A model generated the notes under the pieces. It was not told the DNA's origin. It made no database searches and was given only the letters and a program-made list of their open reading frames with translations. A stretch of 49,691 nt of DNA from Candidatus Yanofskyibacteriota bacterium (GTDB lineage Bacteria > Patescibacteriota > Minisyncoccia > 2-02-FULL-40-12 > GWA2-44-9), in NCBI GenBank assembly GCA_020847715.1, contig JADLBM010000024.1:1-49691 (forward strand), in the 5' to 3' direction. The first letter of the stretch is position 1. Each line of letters opens with the position of its first letter. Both the position numbers and the translations under genes were made by a program. Positions 28,801 to 37,536 of the stretch are shown in pieces.

Positions 28801-29265
28801 CTACCAGACGGCGTAGACGTCGAACTTCAGGAAGTAAGAGTCCCAGTCTTCACGAAAGACGATACGGAGCTTCCGTGCCTCAAAATACTGACAGGCTTTT
28901 CGCTGGGACTCCGAGAGCCCTGCCTCGGGGTTCAGTGCTGTGGAGGGATGAATCGCGAAGAGCTTGATGCGGCGGATGCCGGATCCTGCACGATCGAGCA
29001 TCTGCTCGCTCTTCTTGCGGATAAACTCCTCCGAGGCCGCGTCTTCACGCAAGATTCGGTACTCCAGCGGGACGACATGTTCCCGCTTGTTGCTTTTCTG
29101 CACGAGCGACCGGAGCGAACGGCGAGTGAGCTTGGCGATGTCTTCGTTCAGTCTCGCCTCACGGGCGGCGTGGGCCGCGGTCCCGTGCACGGGGCATTTG
29201 GGGTCTGTGAAACCGGGGCTTCCATTGCAGCTTGGGCCGAAACAGTGGCCGCAGGTTGGGTCCAT
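28801..29265 (-). CDS. Hypothetical protein with Cys-rich, possibly Zn-binding N-terminus
   Basis: gtggaggttgtcATG; MDPTCGHCFGPSCNGSPGFTDPKCPVHG. Confidence 0.75.
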   Translation of the reverse strand: MDPTCGHCFGPSCNGSPGFTDPKCPVHGTAAHAAREARLNEDIAKLTRRSLRSLVQKSNKREHVVPLEYRILREDAASEEFIRKKSEQMLDRAGSGIRRIKLFAIHPSTALNPEAGLSESQRKACQYFEARKLRIVFREDWDSYFLKFDVYAVW

Positions 29266-29327
29266 GACAACCTCCACTTGCAAAAAGAACGGGAATACTA
29301 TATCATCTTTGGGCATTACATCAAGCC

Positions 29328-29591
29328 ATGGCGAATACCAAATCAGCTATCAAAGCCAATCGTCAGTCCATCAAACGGCGCGCCCGCAACCTTGCCAAAA
29401 AGCAGGGCTACAAGGTCGCCGTGAAGGAGTTCCGCAAGACCGCTCCGACCAGCCCGAAGGGTGCCGCGGAGATGCTCGCCCAGCTCCAGCAGAAGCTCGA
29501 TAAGGCGGCAAAGGCGGGGGTCATTAAGAAGAACAAGGCGGCCCGGCTCAAGAGCAAGGCGGCCAAGCTTCTCGCGAAGTCCTCGAAATAA
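29328..29591 (+). CDS. rpsT: 30S ribosomal protein S20
   Basis: MANTKSAIKANRQSIKRRARNLAKK...GVIKKNKAARLKSKAAKL. Confidence 0.96.
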   Translation: MANTKSAIKANRQSIKRRARNLAKKQGYKVAVKEFRKTAPTSPKGAAEMLAQLQQKLDKAAKAGVIKKNKAARLKSKAAKLLAKSSK

Positions 29592-29593
29592 CC

Positions 29594-29617
29594 AAACGCC
29601 CCACGCGGGGCGTTTGT
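29594..29617 (+). terminator. Intrinsic terminator
   Basis: caaacgccccacgcggggcgtttg then tgttttt. Confidence 0.85.
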
Positions 29618-29659
29618 GTTTTTGGTACAAAAAGCCGGCTCTTGCGAGCCGGCGCGGGG

Positions 29660-30682
29660 CTAGAAGCCGACGACGAAGCCTCCGAAGATGTACCAGCGTT
29701 CCATCTCAGCGGTGAGCTGCACAGTGCCGTAGGGAGTTTCCGGAGAGAAACTCACCCCGTTGCTATCGAAGGCGTACCGCCCCTGAACGAAGATGCCGAG
29801 CGGGCCGTCGTCTCTGTAGTCGCTGGCCCGGATGCCGGCAATTCGGAGGTCGAGTCCCACGAAAGACTGCCAGCTGTGCGCATAGGTGACGGAGCGCTGA
29901 CCGGAATCGCTGCCGGTCTCGGTGCGGAGGTCGGCCATGCCGTTGGAAAATCCGCCAGCGAGCTCTTCGGCCACGAAGTGGGTGTACACGGAGTCCCGCT
30001 GGACGCTCCAGTGGCGGTTGCGCACTAGCGTGTACTGGACGCCCGCAACGGGGGAGAGTCCGATGAGGTGGTCGTCGAAGAGATCGACCTTCAGTGCCGC
30101 AGAGAGCGCGTGGCTGCGCATCTTGAACTCATCCTGCCGTGCGATGTATCGCCGGTCCATGCCGATGTGGAGGACCCGCGGCGGTAGGATGGCGACCTGG
30201 TCCACGCGCGTCACATTGATGAAGTCGCGGGTGTTGTCGAAGGCGAATCTCGCCTGACCTCCCATCAGGTATCCAGTCTGGAGCCAGAGGTTGCCCGAGA
30301 GGCGCGTGTCGACGCTCATGCTGAGCGCCGCCGATGGGCCATCGGTGCTGTCGGATGTCGACTGGCGTCCGTAGAGCAGGTAGGTGTCGCCGGGTTGGAT
30401 GTTGGGCCACGGGCCGCCCAGTATGTAGGCGTCGGCGTTCGCCCCCTGCGGAATGATGGGTGCTCGGGTGAACTTGTGGGACGCTTCGTCCAGCAGGCTG
30501 AAGATGGACGCTCCGCGGTTGTAGTTGAGCGTTGGGGCGGCGAAATGGGTCGCCAAGAGCGCGGACCCTCCTCCGACCGTGATGCGGACGCGAGTGTCTT
30601 TCGGCTTCTCCTGCTTCTTCTCTTCGGCCGAGAGCGGGAGAGCGAGTGCGAGCAGTGCGGCGACCAACATGCGGAAGCGCAT
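29660..30682 (-). CDS. Secreted beta-rich, outer-membrane-barrel-like hypothetical protein
   Basis: Signal peptide MRFRMLVAALLALALPLSAEE; amphipathic beta segments; C-terminus ERWYIFGGFVVGF; aaaggaactcccATG. Confidence 0.7.
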   Translation of the reverse strand: MRFRMLVAALLALALPLSAEEKKQEKPKDTRVRITVGGGSALLATHFAAPTLNYNRGASIFSLLDEASHKFTRAPIIPQGANADAYILGGPWPNIQPGDTYLLYGRQSTSDSTDGPSAALSMSVDTRLSGNLWLQTGYLMGGQARFAFDNTRDFINVTRVDQVAILPPRVLHIGMDRRYIARQDEFKMRSHALSAALKVDLFDDHLIGLSPVAGVQYTLVRNRHWSVQRDSVYTHFVAEELAGGFSNGMADLRTETGSDSGQRSVTYAHSWQSFVGLDLRIAGIRASDYRDDGPLGIFVQGRYAFDSNGVSFSPETPYGTVQLTAEMERWYIFGGFVVGF

Positions 30683-30801
30683 GGGAGTTCCTTTCCATTC
30701 GGTGCGGCGGTTGTGGGATGACGAAGAGCTTGGCAGTATTTACCACATTAGTATGAATATGTCCAGTTTTGCTCGTATGCTAAAAATCGCATGATGCGAG
30801 C

Positions 30802-31893
30802 ATGGTGATGATTGCTCATCTCGATATGGACGCGTTCTTCGCCGCCATCGAAGAGCGCGATAACCCTCGTTGGAAGGGAATGCCTATTGTGGTGGGGTCG
30901 GACCCTCAGGAGGGACGCGGACGGGGAGTGGTGAGTACCGCAAACTACGCGGCGCGTAAGTACGGCATCCGTTCTGCGCTTCCCATCAGCACCGCATGGC
31001 GGCAAGCGCAGGAGGCACTGGCAAGGGGAGGGCCCGAGACCATTTTTCTTCCCGTGAACGGTCGCCGCTACGGCGACGTATCGCATCGCATTATGGAGAT
31101 TGTCGGGGCGCATGCCGCCGCGGTCGAACAGGCGAGTGTTGACGAGGCGTATCTTGACCTTTCTCACTTGAAAGACTGGCGAGCTGCCGAGGCGGCATGT
31201 CGGCGGCTGAAGCGCGAGATTCTGCGTGCGGAACGACTGACCTGCTCTATCGGCCTCGCCGCCAATAAGCTGGTCGCGAAGATCGCATCGGACTTCCAGA
31301 AGCCGGACGGACTGACCGTTGTGCGTCCGCGCGAAGCGATACGGTTCCTCGCTCCGCTCGATGTGCGTCGCATGCCCGGCATCGGGCCGAAAGCGGAGCA
31401 GGCGCTCAAGCGGGGCGGACACAATACTATCGGCGACCTCCAGCAGCTCACGGAGGCAGACCTCTGGGGCATGTTCGGAGAATGGGGGCTGGAGCTCTAC
31501 GAAATGGTACGGGGGCATGGGGAATCCGCATTGAGCGGGGAGTGGACGCCGAAGTCAATTGGTGAGCAGGAGACATTCGACGAAGATACACTCGACAGCC
31601 GATTTATTGGCGAGCGACTTGCGGCGATGTGTGCATCGGTTGCCGCACAGGTGCGCCGCGGAGGATTTACTGGATTTCGTCGGGTTGTGCTGACGGTGAG
31701 GTTCGCTGATTTTCGTACGGTCACTCGGAGTCACATGCTACCAATGTTGGAGCACACCGCGGGTACTTTGAAGACGGAGGCGCTTCGGCTGTTGCTTCCA
31801 TTCTTCGACCGTCGGGAAAATCCTCGGCGGAGCGCGCTTCGTCTCGTGGGTGTTCGTGTCGAGGAGCTCGAAGAAAAACCCCGCCGCGCTTAG
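30802..31893 (+). CDS. dinB: DNA polymerase IV
   Basis: IAHLDMDAFFAAIEERDNP, EQASVDEAYLDLS, SIGLAANKLVAKIASDFQKPDG. Confidence 0.96.
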   Translation: MVMIAHLDMDAFFAAIEERDNPRWKGMPIVVGSDPQEGRGRGVVSTANYAARKYGIRSALPISTAWRQAQEALARGGPETIFLPVNGRRYGDVSHRIMEIVGAHAAAVEQASVDEAYLDLSHLKDWRAAEAACRRLKREILRAERLTCSIGLAANKLVAKIASDFQKPDGLTVVRPREAIRFLAPLDVRRMPGIGPKAEQALKRGGHNTIGDLQQLTEADLWGMFGEWGLELYEMVRGHGESALSGEWTPKSIGEQETFDEDTLDSRFIGERLAAMCASVAAQVRRGGFTGFRRVVLTVRFADFRTVTRSHMLPMLEHTAGTLKTEALRLLLPFFDRRENPRRSALRLVGVRVEELEEKPRRA

Positions 31894-32054
31894 CGATGGG
31901 GTTTGTGCGCCTTTTGGCGCTCTTCAAAATGCTCCTGATTCGCCGTCTTAATTGCCTCGAGATTGGCGTTGACCTTGCGGACCTCATCGAGGAGTTGGCG
32001 CAGGAGGACGTTCGTTTTGTCCAGTTTTGCCTCGATGCATGCGGTGCCGAGCAT
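31890..32054 (-). CDS. Small coiled-coil protein
   Basis: cggaggtcccATG; MLGTACIEAKLDKTNVLLRQLLDEVRKVNANLEAIKTANQEHFEERQKAHKPHR. Confidence 0.6.
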   Translation of the reverse strand: MLGTACIEAKLDKTNVLLRQLLDEVRKVNANLEAIKTANQEHFEERQKAHKPHR

Positions 32055-32130
32055 GGGACCTCCGTTGTCTTCAGTATACCATGCCATCGGTACATTGCCC
32101 AGCCAGAAGCAGTGCGATACCATGAGGGTC

Positions 32131-33105
32131 ATGCAACGGGCGCTGGTATTCAGGAAGAGCCCTATCGTTATTGTGCGCAATTTCATTGCGCTGCAGTTTG
32201 CGTCCGCCGGACTCTACATGCTTGCGGGGTCATTGGTGTACTACGCTCGCATCTGGCGGGCACAGCCGCTCATCGGGACTATTCCGTTCGAGCTTGCACA
32301 GGCGGTGTTCGTATTTTTCGCTGAGGTCGCACTGATTCTCTACATTTTCTTCTCATGGCATCGACAGACTGTGCGGGTCTCCGGAGGTCAGCTTATCTAC
32401 GATCAAGGCATTCTGGTGCGCTCGCATACGGCGGTGCCGTTCGCTCGCATCGCGACCGTTTCATTTACGCAGAGTGTTCTCGGTCGACTCGCTCGGTATG
32501 GGACGATTGTAGTGAGGGATGCGAGCGGGGCGCTTCTGGTCCGTCTCTCGAGCATGTCGGAGCCGCAAGAATTCGTCGACCTGCTCACGGAACGCAAAGG
32601 CATTCGAACCGACGAAGACACCGAGCCGCTGCGGCTTGTTACTGAAGCCGAGCACGAACAGCTCGAGCGGAAAAGCACTCTTCGCTGGGATTTGCGAGCG
32701 GGTTCGGTCAATAAGGCGCTCGAGAAAGCCGCGCTGAAGACGGTTGCCGCATTCATGAATACAAAGGGTGGGAATCTCCTGCTTGGCGTTGATGACGAGG
32801 GCCAGGCGGTGGGCGTGCATCACGACATCGCGACGCTGGCTCGGAAGGATGTCGACGGATTTGAGAATCATTTTTCGAATCTCCTCGCCGCTATGGTGGG
32901 CCCGTCCTTCCGACAGTTCGTGACGCTCCGATCATTCACATATAACGAGAAAGCTTGTATGCTCGTGGCGGTTGCACCGGCAGACCGGCCGGTCTACCTG
33001 CGAGATCAGGAGGGTGAGGAGTTCTTCATTCGAACCGGCAACGGTACCACCTCGTTGAAGATGTCTGAGGCAAATGCTTACATCTCCACGCGGTTTTCTT
33101 CGTAA
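32131..33105 (+). CDS. Membrane protein: two TM + bacterial PH-like domain + AlbA_2 (Schlafen-type) domain
   Basis: GGQLIYDQGILVRSHTAVPFARIATVSFTQSVLGR; LKTVAAFMNTKGGNLLLGVDDEGQAVGVHHD...FFIRTGNGTTSL. Confidence 0.78.
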   Translation: MQRALVFRKSPIVIVRNFIALQFASAGLYMLAGSLVYYARIWRAQPLIGTIPFELAQAVFVFFAEVALILYIFFSWHRQTVRVSGGQLIYDQGILVRSHTAVPFARIATVSFTQSVLGRLARYGTIVVRDASGALLVRLSSMSEPQEFVDLLTERKGIRTDEDTEPLRLVTEAEHEQLERKSTLRWDLRAGSVNKALEKAALKTVAAFMNTKGGNLLLGVDDEGQAVGVHHDIATLARKDVDGFENHFSNLLAAMVGPSFRQFVTLRSFTYNEKACMLVAVAPADRPVYLRDQEGEEFFIRTGNGTTSLKMSEANAYISTRFSS

Positions 33106-33118
33106 TCACTTCACCACT

Positions 33119-33742
33119 ATGGGAACCATCAAAAGCATCGGTGTCGGAGTCGTTCTCCTCGCAGTTGTTATCGGTGTCGCGGTATGGGCGCAACGCTCCG
33201 GCGAGAATCCCGAACCGAGTGTTTCGCCAAGCCCGACCGCATCAGTATCAACCTCAACGAATAACATGCACGAAGTTACGATTAGTACGAACCTTGGAGA
33301 TATCGTATTCCAGACCTACGACGGTGACGCTCCGAAGGCGGTCGCGAATTTCATCCAGTTGGCGAGTAAGGGATTCTATGACGGAGTCATTTTCCATCGC
33401 GTCATCGAAGGCTTTATGATCCAAGGAGGAGACCCAAAGGGTACCGGTACCGGCGGGCCGGGGTATACGTTCGAGGATGAGCTGGATCCGAATACCGAAT
33501 CGGCTCGTAAGGGATATGTCCGCGGAACGGTCGCGATGGCGAATGCGGGGCCGAATACGAACGGGAGTCAGTTCTTCATTATGCATCAGGACTATCCGTT
33601 GCCGCACAACTACACCATCTTCGGTCATGTTGTGCGTGGACAGGATGTGGTGGACGCAATTGCGACCACAAAGACCGATGCGAATGACAAGCCGGTTACG
33701 CCGGTCGTGATGAAGAAGGTGACGGTGGCGGAAGTGAAGTAG
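33119..33742 (+). CDS. Membrane-anchored cyclophilin-type peptidyl-prolyl isomerase
   Basis: FYDGVIFHRVIEGFMIQGGDPKGTGTGGPGY, GSQFFIMHQ. Confidence 0.95.
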   Translation: MGTIKSIGVGVVLLAVVIGVAVWAQRSGENPEPSVSPSPTASVSTSTNNMHEVTISTNLGDIVFQTYDGDAPKAVANFIQLASKGFYDGVIFHRVIEGFMIQGGDPKGTGTGGPGYTFEDELDPNTESARKGYVRGTVAMANAGPNTNGSQFFIMHQDYPLPHNYTIFGHVVRGQDVVDAIATTKTDANDKPVTPVVMKKVTVAEVK

Positions 33743-33766
33743 GGGGCGCTCCTCAGGAGGGGGTGG

Positions 33767-34408
33767 TTGGTGCGGAAGGTGATTCTTTGCATTGCGCTTG
33801 CGGTGGCGCTCATGGCGCGCGGCTCTCGGTGGATTCCCTGCGCAGGAATGTGGATCGGGTATCATCCCGCATTTTCACTTCCGCAAAAGCATTTGCTGCT
33901 GGGGAAGCTCTGGCTGCATGGACCCGATAATGTTCCGGCCGTGTTTGTGGAGCCGGCGTCGCCGCGAATCCTGCGGGCGTACCGTGTTGTAGTGGAGCGA
34001 GCGGGGGAGTGGGGGTTTCTGGTTGTGCCGCAGCGGGTACTGCAGACTTCGGAGCTGGTACCTGAATGTCTCGGTTGCCCCGATCGCGACACCTACGCGG
34101 TCTACTCGCCGGGGGCGGAAGCGATACTGTTCGATCAGGTCTGGGTGCGTCGCATGACCGACCGAGAGCTCCTTATTCTTACGGCGCATGAGATTGGTCA
34201 TGTCGTTGACCGTCACACGGGACGGACCACGCACTGGGCGTTTCGTGAGGTGCAGGGCTACACGTCCGAGGCGTTCGCGGATTTCGTCGCTCGCTTGCTG
34301 GTGAGTCCGGAAGAGGTGACCGAGTTCAACGAGAAGTACAGCATGCAGGTGACTCGGCTTCGTGGAGAACCCGCGAAGCCGTTTCTTTTTCGTGTGAGCT
34401 CGGTATGA
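33767..34408 (+). CDS. Putative secreted zinc metallopeptidase-like protein
   Basis: Signal-like N-terminus; HExxH in LILTAHEIGHVVDRH; TTG start inferred. Confidence 0.6.
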   Translation: MVRKVILCIALAVALMARGSRWIPCAGMWIGYHPAFSLPQKHLLLGKLWLHGPDNVPAVFVEPASPRILRAYRVVVERAGEWGFLVVPQRVLQTSELVPECLGCPDRDTYAVYSPGAEAILFDQVWVRRMTDRELLILTAHEIGHVVDRHTGRTTHWAFREVQGYTSEAFADFVARLLVSPEEVTEFNEKYSMQVTRLRGEPAKPFLFRVSSV

Positions 34409-34415
34409 TGGCGGC

Positions 34416-35027
34416 ATGTTCGGGCTTGATCATGATGAGCTGCGTGTTGTACGGAGGCTCAACACGCCGGTGCGCGTGCAGAATTATCTGGAAACGCTCA
34501 GGTATAGTTTCGATGCGGGCAATGATGCGCTTCGATCGCCGCGCCGTGTGTTGCGGGAAGGGAGTGCGCATTGCATCGAGGGGGCGCTTCTTGCCGCGAC
34601 GGCGTTTTGGGTGCAGGGTGCCCGTCCGCTTCTGCTCGATCTCCGCTCGACGCCCGACGATCTCGACCATGTTGTCGCTCCGTTCCGTGCACATGGTTGT
34701 TGGGGTGCTGTCTCAAAAACAAATCATGCCGTTCTCCGGTACCGTGAGCCAATCTATCGGACCATTCGGGAGCTGGCGCTCTCGTATGTGCACGAGTATT
34801 TCCTCGATGACGGTCGTAAGACGATGCGCGATTATTCGCTTCCATTCGATCTGCGGCGGTATGGTTCGGCATGGATTACGAGCAATGATGACCTCTGGCA
34901 TATCGCCGAGGATCTCGATGACAGCCCTCACCGACTCATTCTGTCGGCCGCACAGCGGCGAGGGTTGCGGCGTGCCGACCCCGTGGAGATACGGGCTGGC
35001 AAACTGACAGTATGGCGTCGCCGGTGA
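34416..35027 (+). CDS. Transglutaminase-like protein (putative)
   Basis: TATGAT 6 nt before the ATG; EGSAHCIEGALLAAT, then DLDHVV. Confidence 0.6.
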   Translation: MFGLDHDELRVVRRLNTPVRVQNYLETLRYSFDAGNDALRSPRRVLREGSAHCIEGALLAATAFWVQGARPLLLDLRSTPDDLDHVVAPFRAHGCWGAVSKTNHAVLRYREPIYRTIRELALSYVHEYFLDDGRKTMRDYSLPFDLRRYGSAWITSNDDLWHIAEDLDDSPHRLILSAAQRRGLRRADPVEIRAGKLTVWRRR

Positions 35028-35071
35028 TATCAACAGGGACATTCCGTGCGCGCCATATATGATGAGCGCAT

Positions 35072-35536
35072 ATGAGCGTGTTCGCCGTCCATCCGGAACG
35101 ACCCTCCCGCCGCGGCCTCGTTGCCGTGCTCGCATTCGCAGCGGTCCTTGCGGGCGGCGTTCTTGCAACGCAGCAATTTCCGGATGTCTTGCCAACTGCC
35201 GCCGAGCTGAACGCGCTCCAAGCTCCTCGACTAGTCTCATCGCCCGAGCCGACCGAAACTACATTTCCCGAGCCGATTCCCGTTGATATCGAGGCGCGGA
35301 TTGTTGCGGTGTTGGTGAGCGGCGAAGGGCTTGCGCTGAAGCGTGCAGATACCGGCGAGATGGTGCAGGCATATTTCCCAGTCGGTACGACGATGCCGGT
35401 TACTGAGGGGCCGGTGCACCTTGTTGGTCGGTGGGTTGGCGTAAGTTGTGCGTACGCGAACGCTCTATTCGAAGGCCATTGTACTCCGAACATCCTCATT
35501 GATACGATTGCTGCGCTCGAGATCGTTCCGGAATAA
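35072..35536 (+). CDS. Hypothetical membrane-anchored protein
   Basis: N-terminal TM; TATGAT 8 nt before the ATG. Confidence 0.65.
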   Translation: MSVFAVHPERPSRRGLVAVLAFAAVLAGGVLATQQFPDVLPTAAELNALQAPRLVSSPEPTETTFPEPIPVDIEARIVAVLVSGEGLALKRADTGEMVQAYFPVGTTMPVTEGPVHLVGRWVGVSCAYANALFEGHCTPNILIDTIAALEIVPE

Positions 35537-35546
35537 CATCTGCACT

Positions 35547-36914
35547 ATGTTCACGCATCTCTCGACGCTGCAGCGCCGTCTTCCGTACCTCGTCGGAGGG
35601 GCGCTTGTCCTTGCCGTGTTGTGGGCGGTCGTTGTGCGAAACGATGACCGTGTTCTTGCATCTGGCATTGGTATTACGCGATACCCAAACGGCGGTGCGA
35701 TGGTGCAGATTCCCTATCAGAACGATGGGGCAGCCGGCCGCATACGCATCGCGCTAGACCTAAACAAGGACGGTGCGTTCGAAGAGAACGAGATTGTGGT
35801 GGTGTCTCCGGCGCGTCCACAGCGATATTGGAACAGCAACTACTTTTTCCGCGATGAACGGCTTGCGGGCGGGCCGGTGCGAGTTCGTGTGGCGTTCGCG
35901 GGGGCCAATGGTGAGGAATCGATCGAGCGCGAAGTTCGACCGGTCGACGATGACGCGGTGATACGCAGCTCCGATTTTAGTGGCGTGACTCAGCCCGAGC
36001 TCAGTATGCGAGAGGGGCAGACCCGAGAACGGGTCCCTGTCGCACCCGTGCCGACGGTTCCTGATAGCGGATCGTATCGTTTTGCCGATACTCCCGATCT
36101 GGTGCAACGGATTGCAGAATGCGCGCCGACTGCCGCGGCGAACTCGCTCATCTCGCTTGCTCGGGAACACGGTCAGGACGGCAAACTTCCGGCAGACTCA
36201 CTGACGATGATTGATGAGTTAAAAGGGGATATGCGGTGGACGCCCGAGAACGGCGTACTGCCAGACGACTTTGTTGCTGGAAAGAATCTCTGGGCTGCCA
36301 AGAAAGGTCTTCCGATAAAGACCGAGAAAGTTGGGAATCAGAATGGCACGACAACGCTTGAGGCTCTCGCGCGGGGCTTGCAGGCAGGAAAGGCGGCGGA
36401 ATTGCGGTTGGCGTTCGCAGAGCCGGTGCGGGGAGGATACAAGGTTGTTGGCGGCCACCTCGTGACGGTCGTCGGCGTTCATGCTGTGGACGGGAAGACC
36501 TACATCGACATCCATGACCCGAAGAGTCCGAGCGGTGTCGATACGCATCGCGTCGAAGGGAACCGGTTGACGGACTACGAGCTTTACACAGAGGGCGTGA
36601 CGGTCATGAGCTGGGGTTTCACTCAGACATGGACAGGACAAGACCTCGACCCGATGAGCGACGCCGAAGTGCGGGGCATTCGGGAGTTCGCGGGAGAGAA
36701 GAGGCGCATCAAGGCGCTGCATATCGGAGAGCGGTTCATCCCACTTGAGCAGGTGCATGTGAGTGCGGCTGATCTGTGTGATACGAGTCACTGGCACGCG
36801 AATGTTGGTGGAACGGCGCGGGATACGCAGGGGAAATTGTTTCCGGAGATCTTCGAGCACTGCGGGTACGGGAAAACAACCGATGTTCCCGTTGTGGAAA
36901 TCGATGTCCCGTAG
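35547..36914 (+). CDS. Secreted protein with C39-like papain-fold domain
   Basis: ECAPTAAANSLISLAREHG (Cys), GGHLVTVVGVHAVDGKTYIDIHDP (His). Confidence 0.65.
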   Translation: MFTHLSTLQRRLPYLVGGALVLAVLWAVVVRNDDRVLASGIGITRYPNGGAMVQIPYQNDGAAGRIRIALDLNKDGAFEENEIVVVSPARPQRYWNSNYFFRDERLAGGPVRVRVAFAGANGEESIEREVRPVDDDAVIRSSDFSGVTQPELSMREGQTRERVPVAPVPTVPDSGSYRFADTPDLVQRIAECAPTAAANSLISLAREHGQDGKLPADSLTMIDELKGDMRWTPENGVLPDDFVAGKNLWAAKKGLPIKTEKVGNQNGTTTLEALARGLQAGKAAELRLAFAEPVRGGYKVVGGHLVTVVGVHAVDGKTYIDIHDPKSPSGVDTHRVEGNRLTDYELYTEGVTVMSWGFTQTWTGQDLDPMSDAEVRGIREFAGEKRRIKALHIGERFIPLEQVHVSAADLCDTSHWHANVGGTARDTQGKLFPEIFEHCGYGKTTDVPVVEIDVP

Positions 36915-36967
36915 GTGTTACATCCGCATCTGAGCGTCGTTGGTACTCATGGTACAATGAGGAAACG

Positions 36968-37534
36968 ATGGCAGGTATGAGCGAACAAGAACTCATTCGG
37001 TTGGCGCAGTCCGGCGACGCCGGGGCATTTGGGCGTCTGTATGAGTCGTACGCCGACCCTATCTACGCTTTTATCTACTATAAGACGCATCACCGTGAGA
37101 CCGCGGAAGATTTGACCTCGCGGGTATTCATGAAGGCGCTTGAGCATATCGGTTCGCTGACGCCGGCAGAGCGGGCGTTTCGGCCGTGGATCTATACCAT
37201 TGCACGCAACGCGGTGATTGATCACTACCGGACGCGGCGGGAACATGCCGATATTTCCGATGCGTGGGACATTGCGGGAGATGATGACATCCCGCGCGAC
37301 GCTGAACTGCGTATGCGCTTGGCGACGGTGCAGGAGTATTTGAAGCAGCTCGATCCCGTCCAGCGCGACATCGTGCTCCTGCGGGTGTGGCAGGACCTTC
37401 CCTACGAGCAGATTGCCGCCATCGTTGGGAAGACGCCCGACAACTGCAAGATGATATTTTCGCGCGTGGTGCGGCGTATGCGGGCCGATCTCGCGGTGTT
37501 ACTTGCGCTAGCCCTTATCCGTTTACATCTGTGA
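36968..37534 (+). CDS. ECF-type RNA polymerase sigma factor
   Basis: RLYESYADPIYAFIYYKTHHRETAEDLTSRVFMKAL; LLRVWQDLPYEQIAAIVGKTPDNCKMIFSRVVRRMR. Confidence 0.92.
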   Translation: MAGMSEQELIRLAQSGDAGAFGRLYESYADPIYAFIYYKTHHRETAEDLTSRVFMKALEHIGSLTPAERAFRPWIYTIARNAVIDHYRTRREHADISDAWDIAGDDDIPRDAELRMRLATVQEYLKQLDPVQRDIVLLRVWQDLPYEQIAAIVGKTPDNCKMIFSRVVRRMRADLAVLLALALIRLHL

Positions 37535-37536
37535 AT

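Noticed and set aside
30787-30799. tcgcatgatgcga palindrome just before the dinB ATG as a possible SOS operator
   Set aside because: Only 5-bp arms, not matching known LexA boxes, and no comparable site found before uvrB or ruvA.
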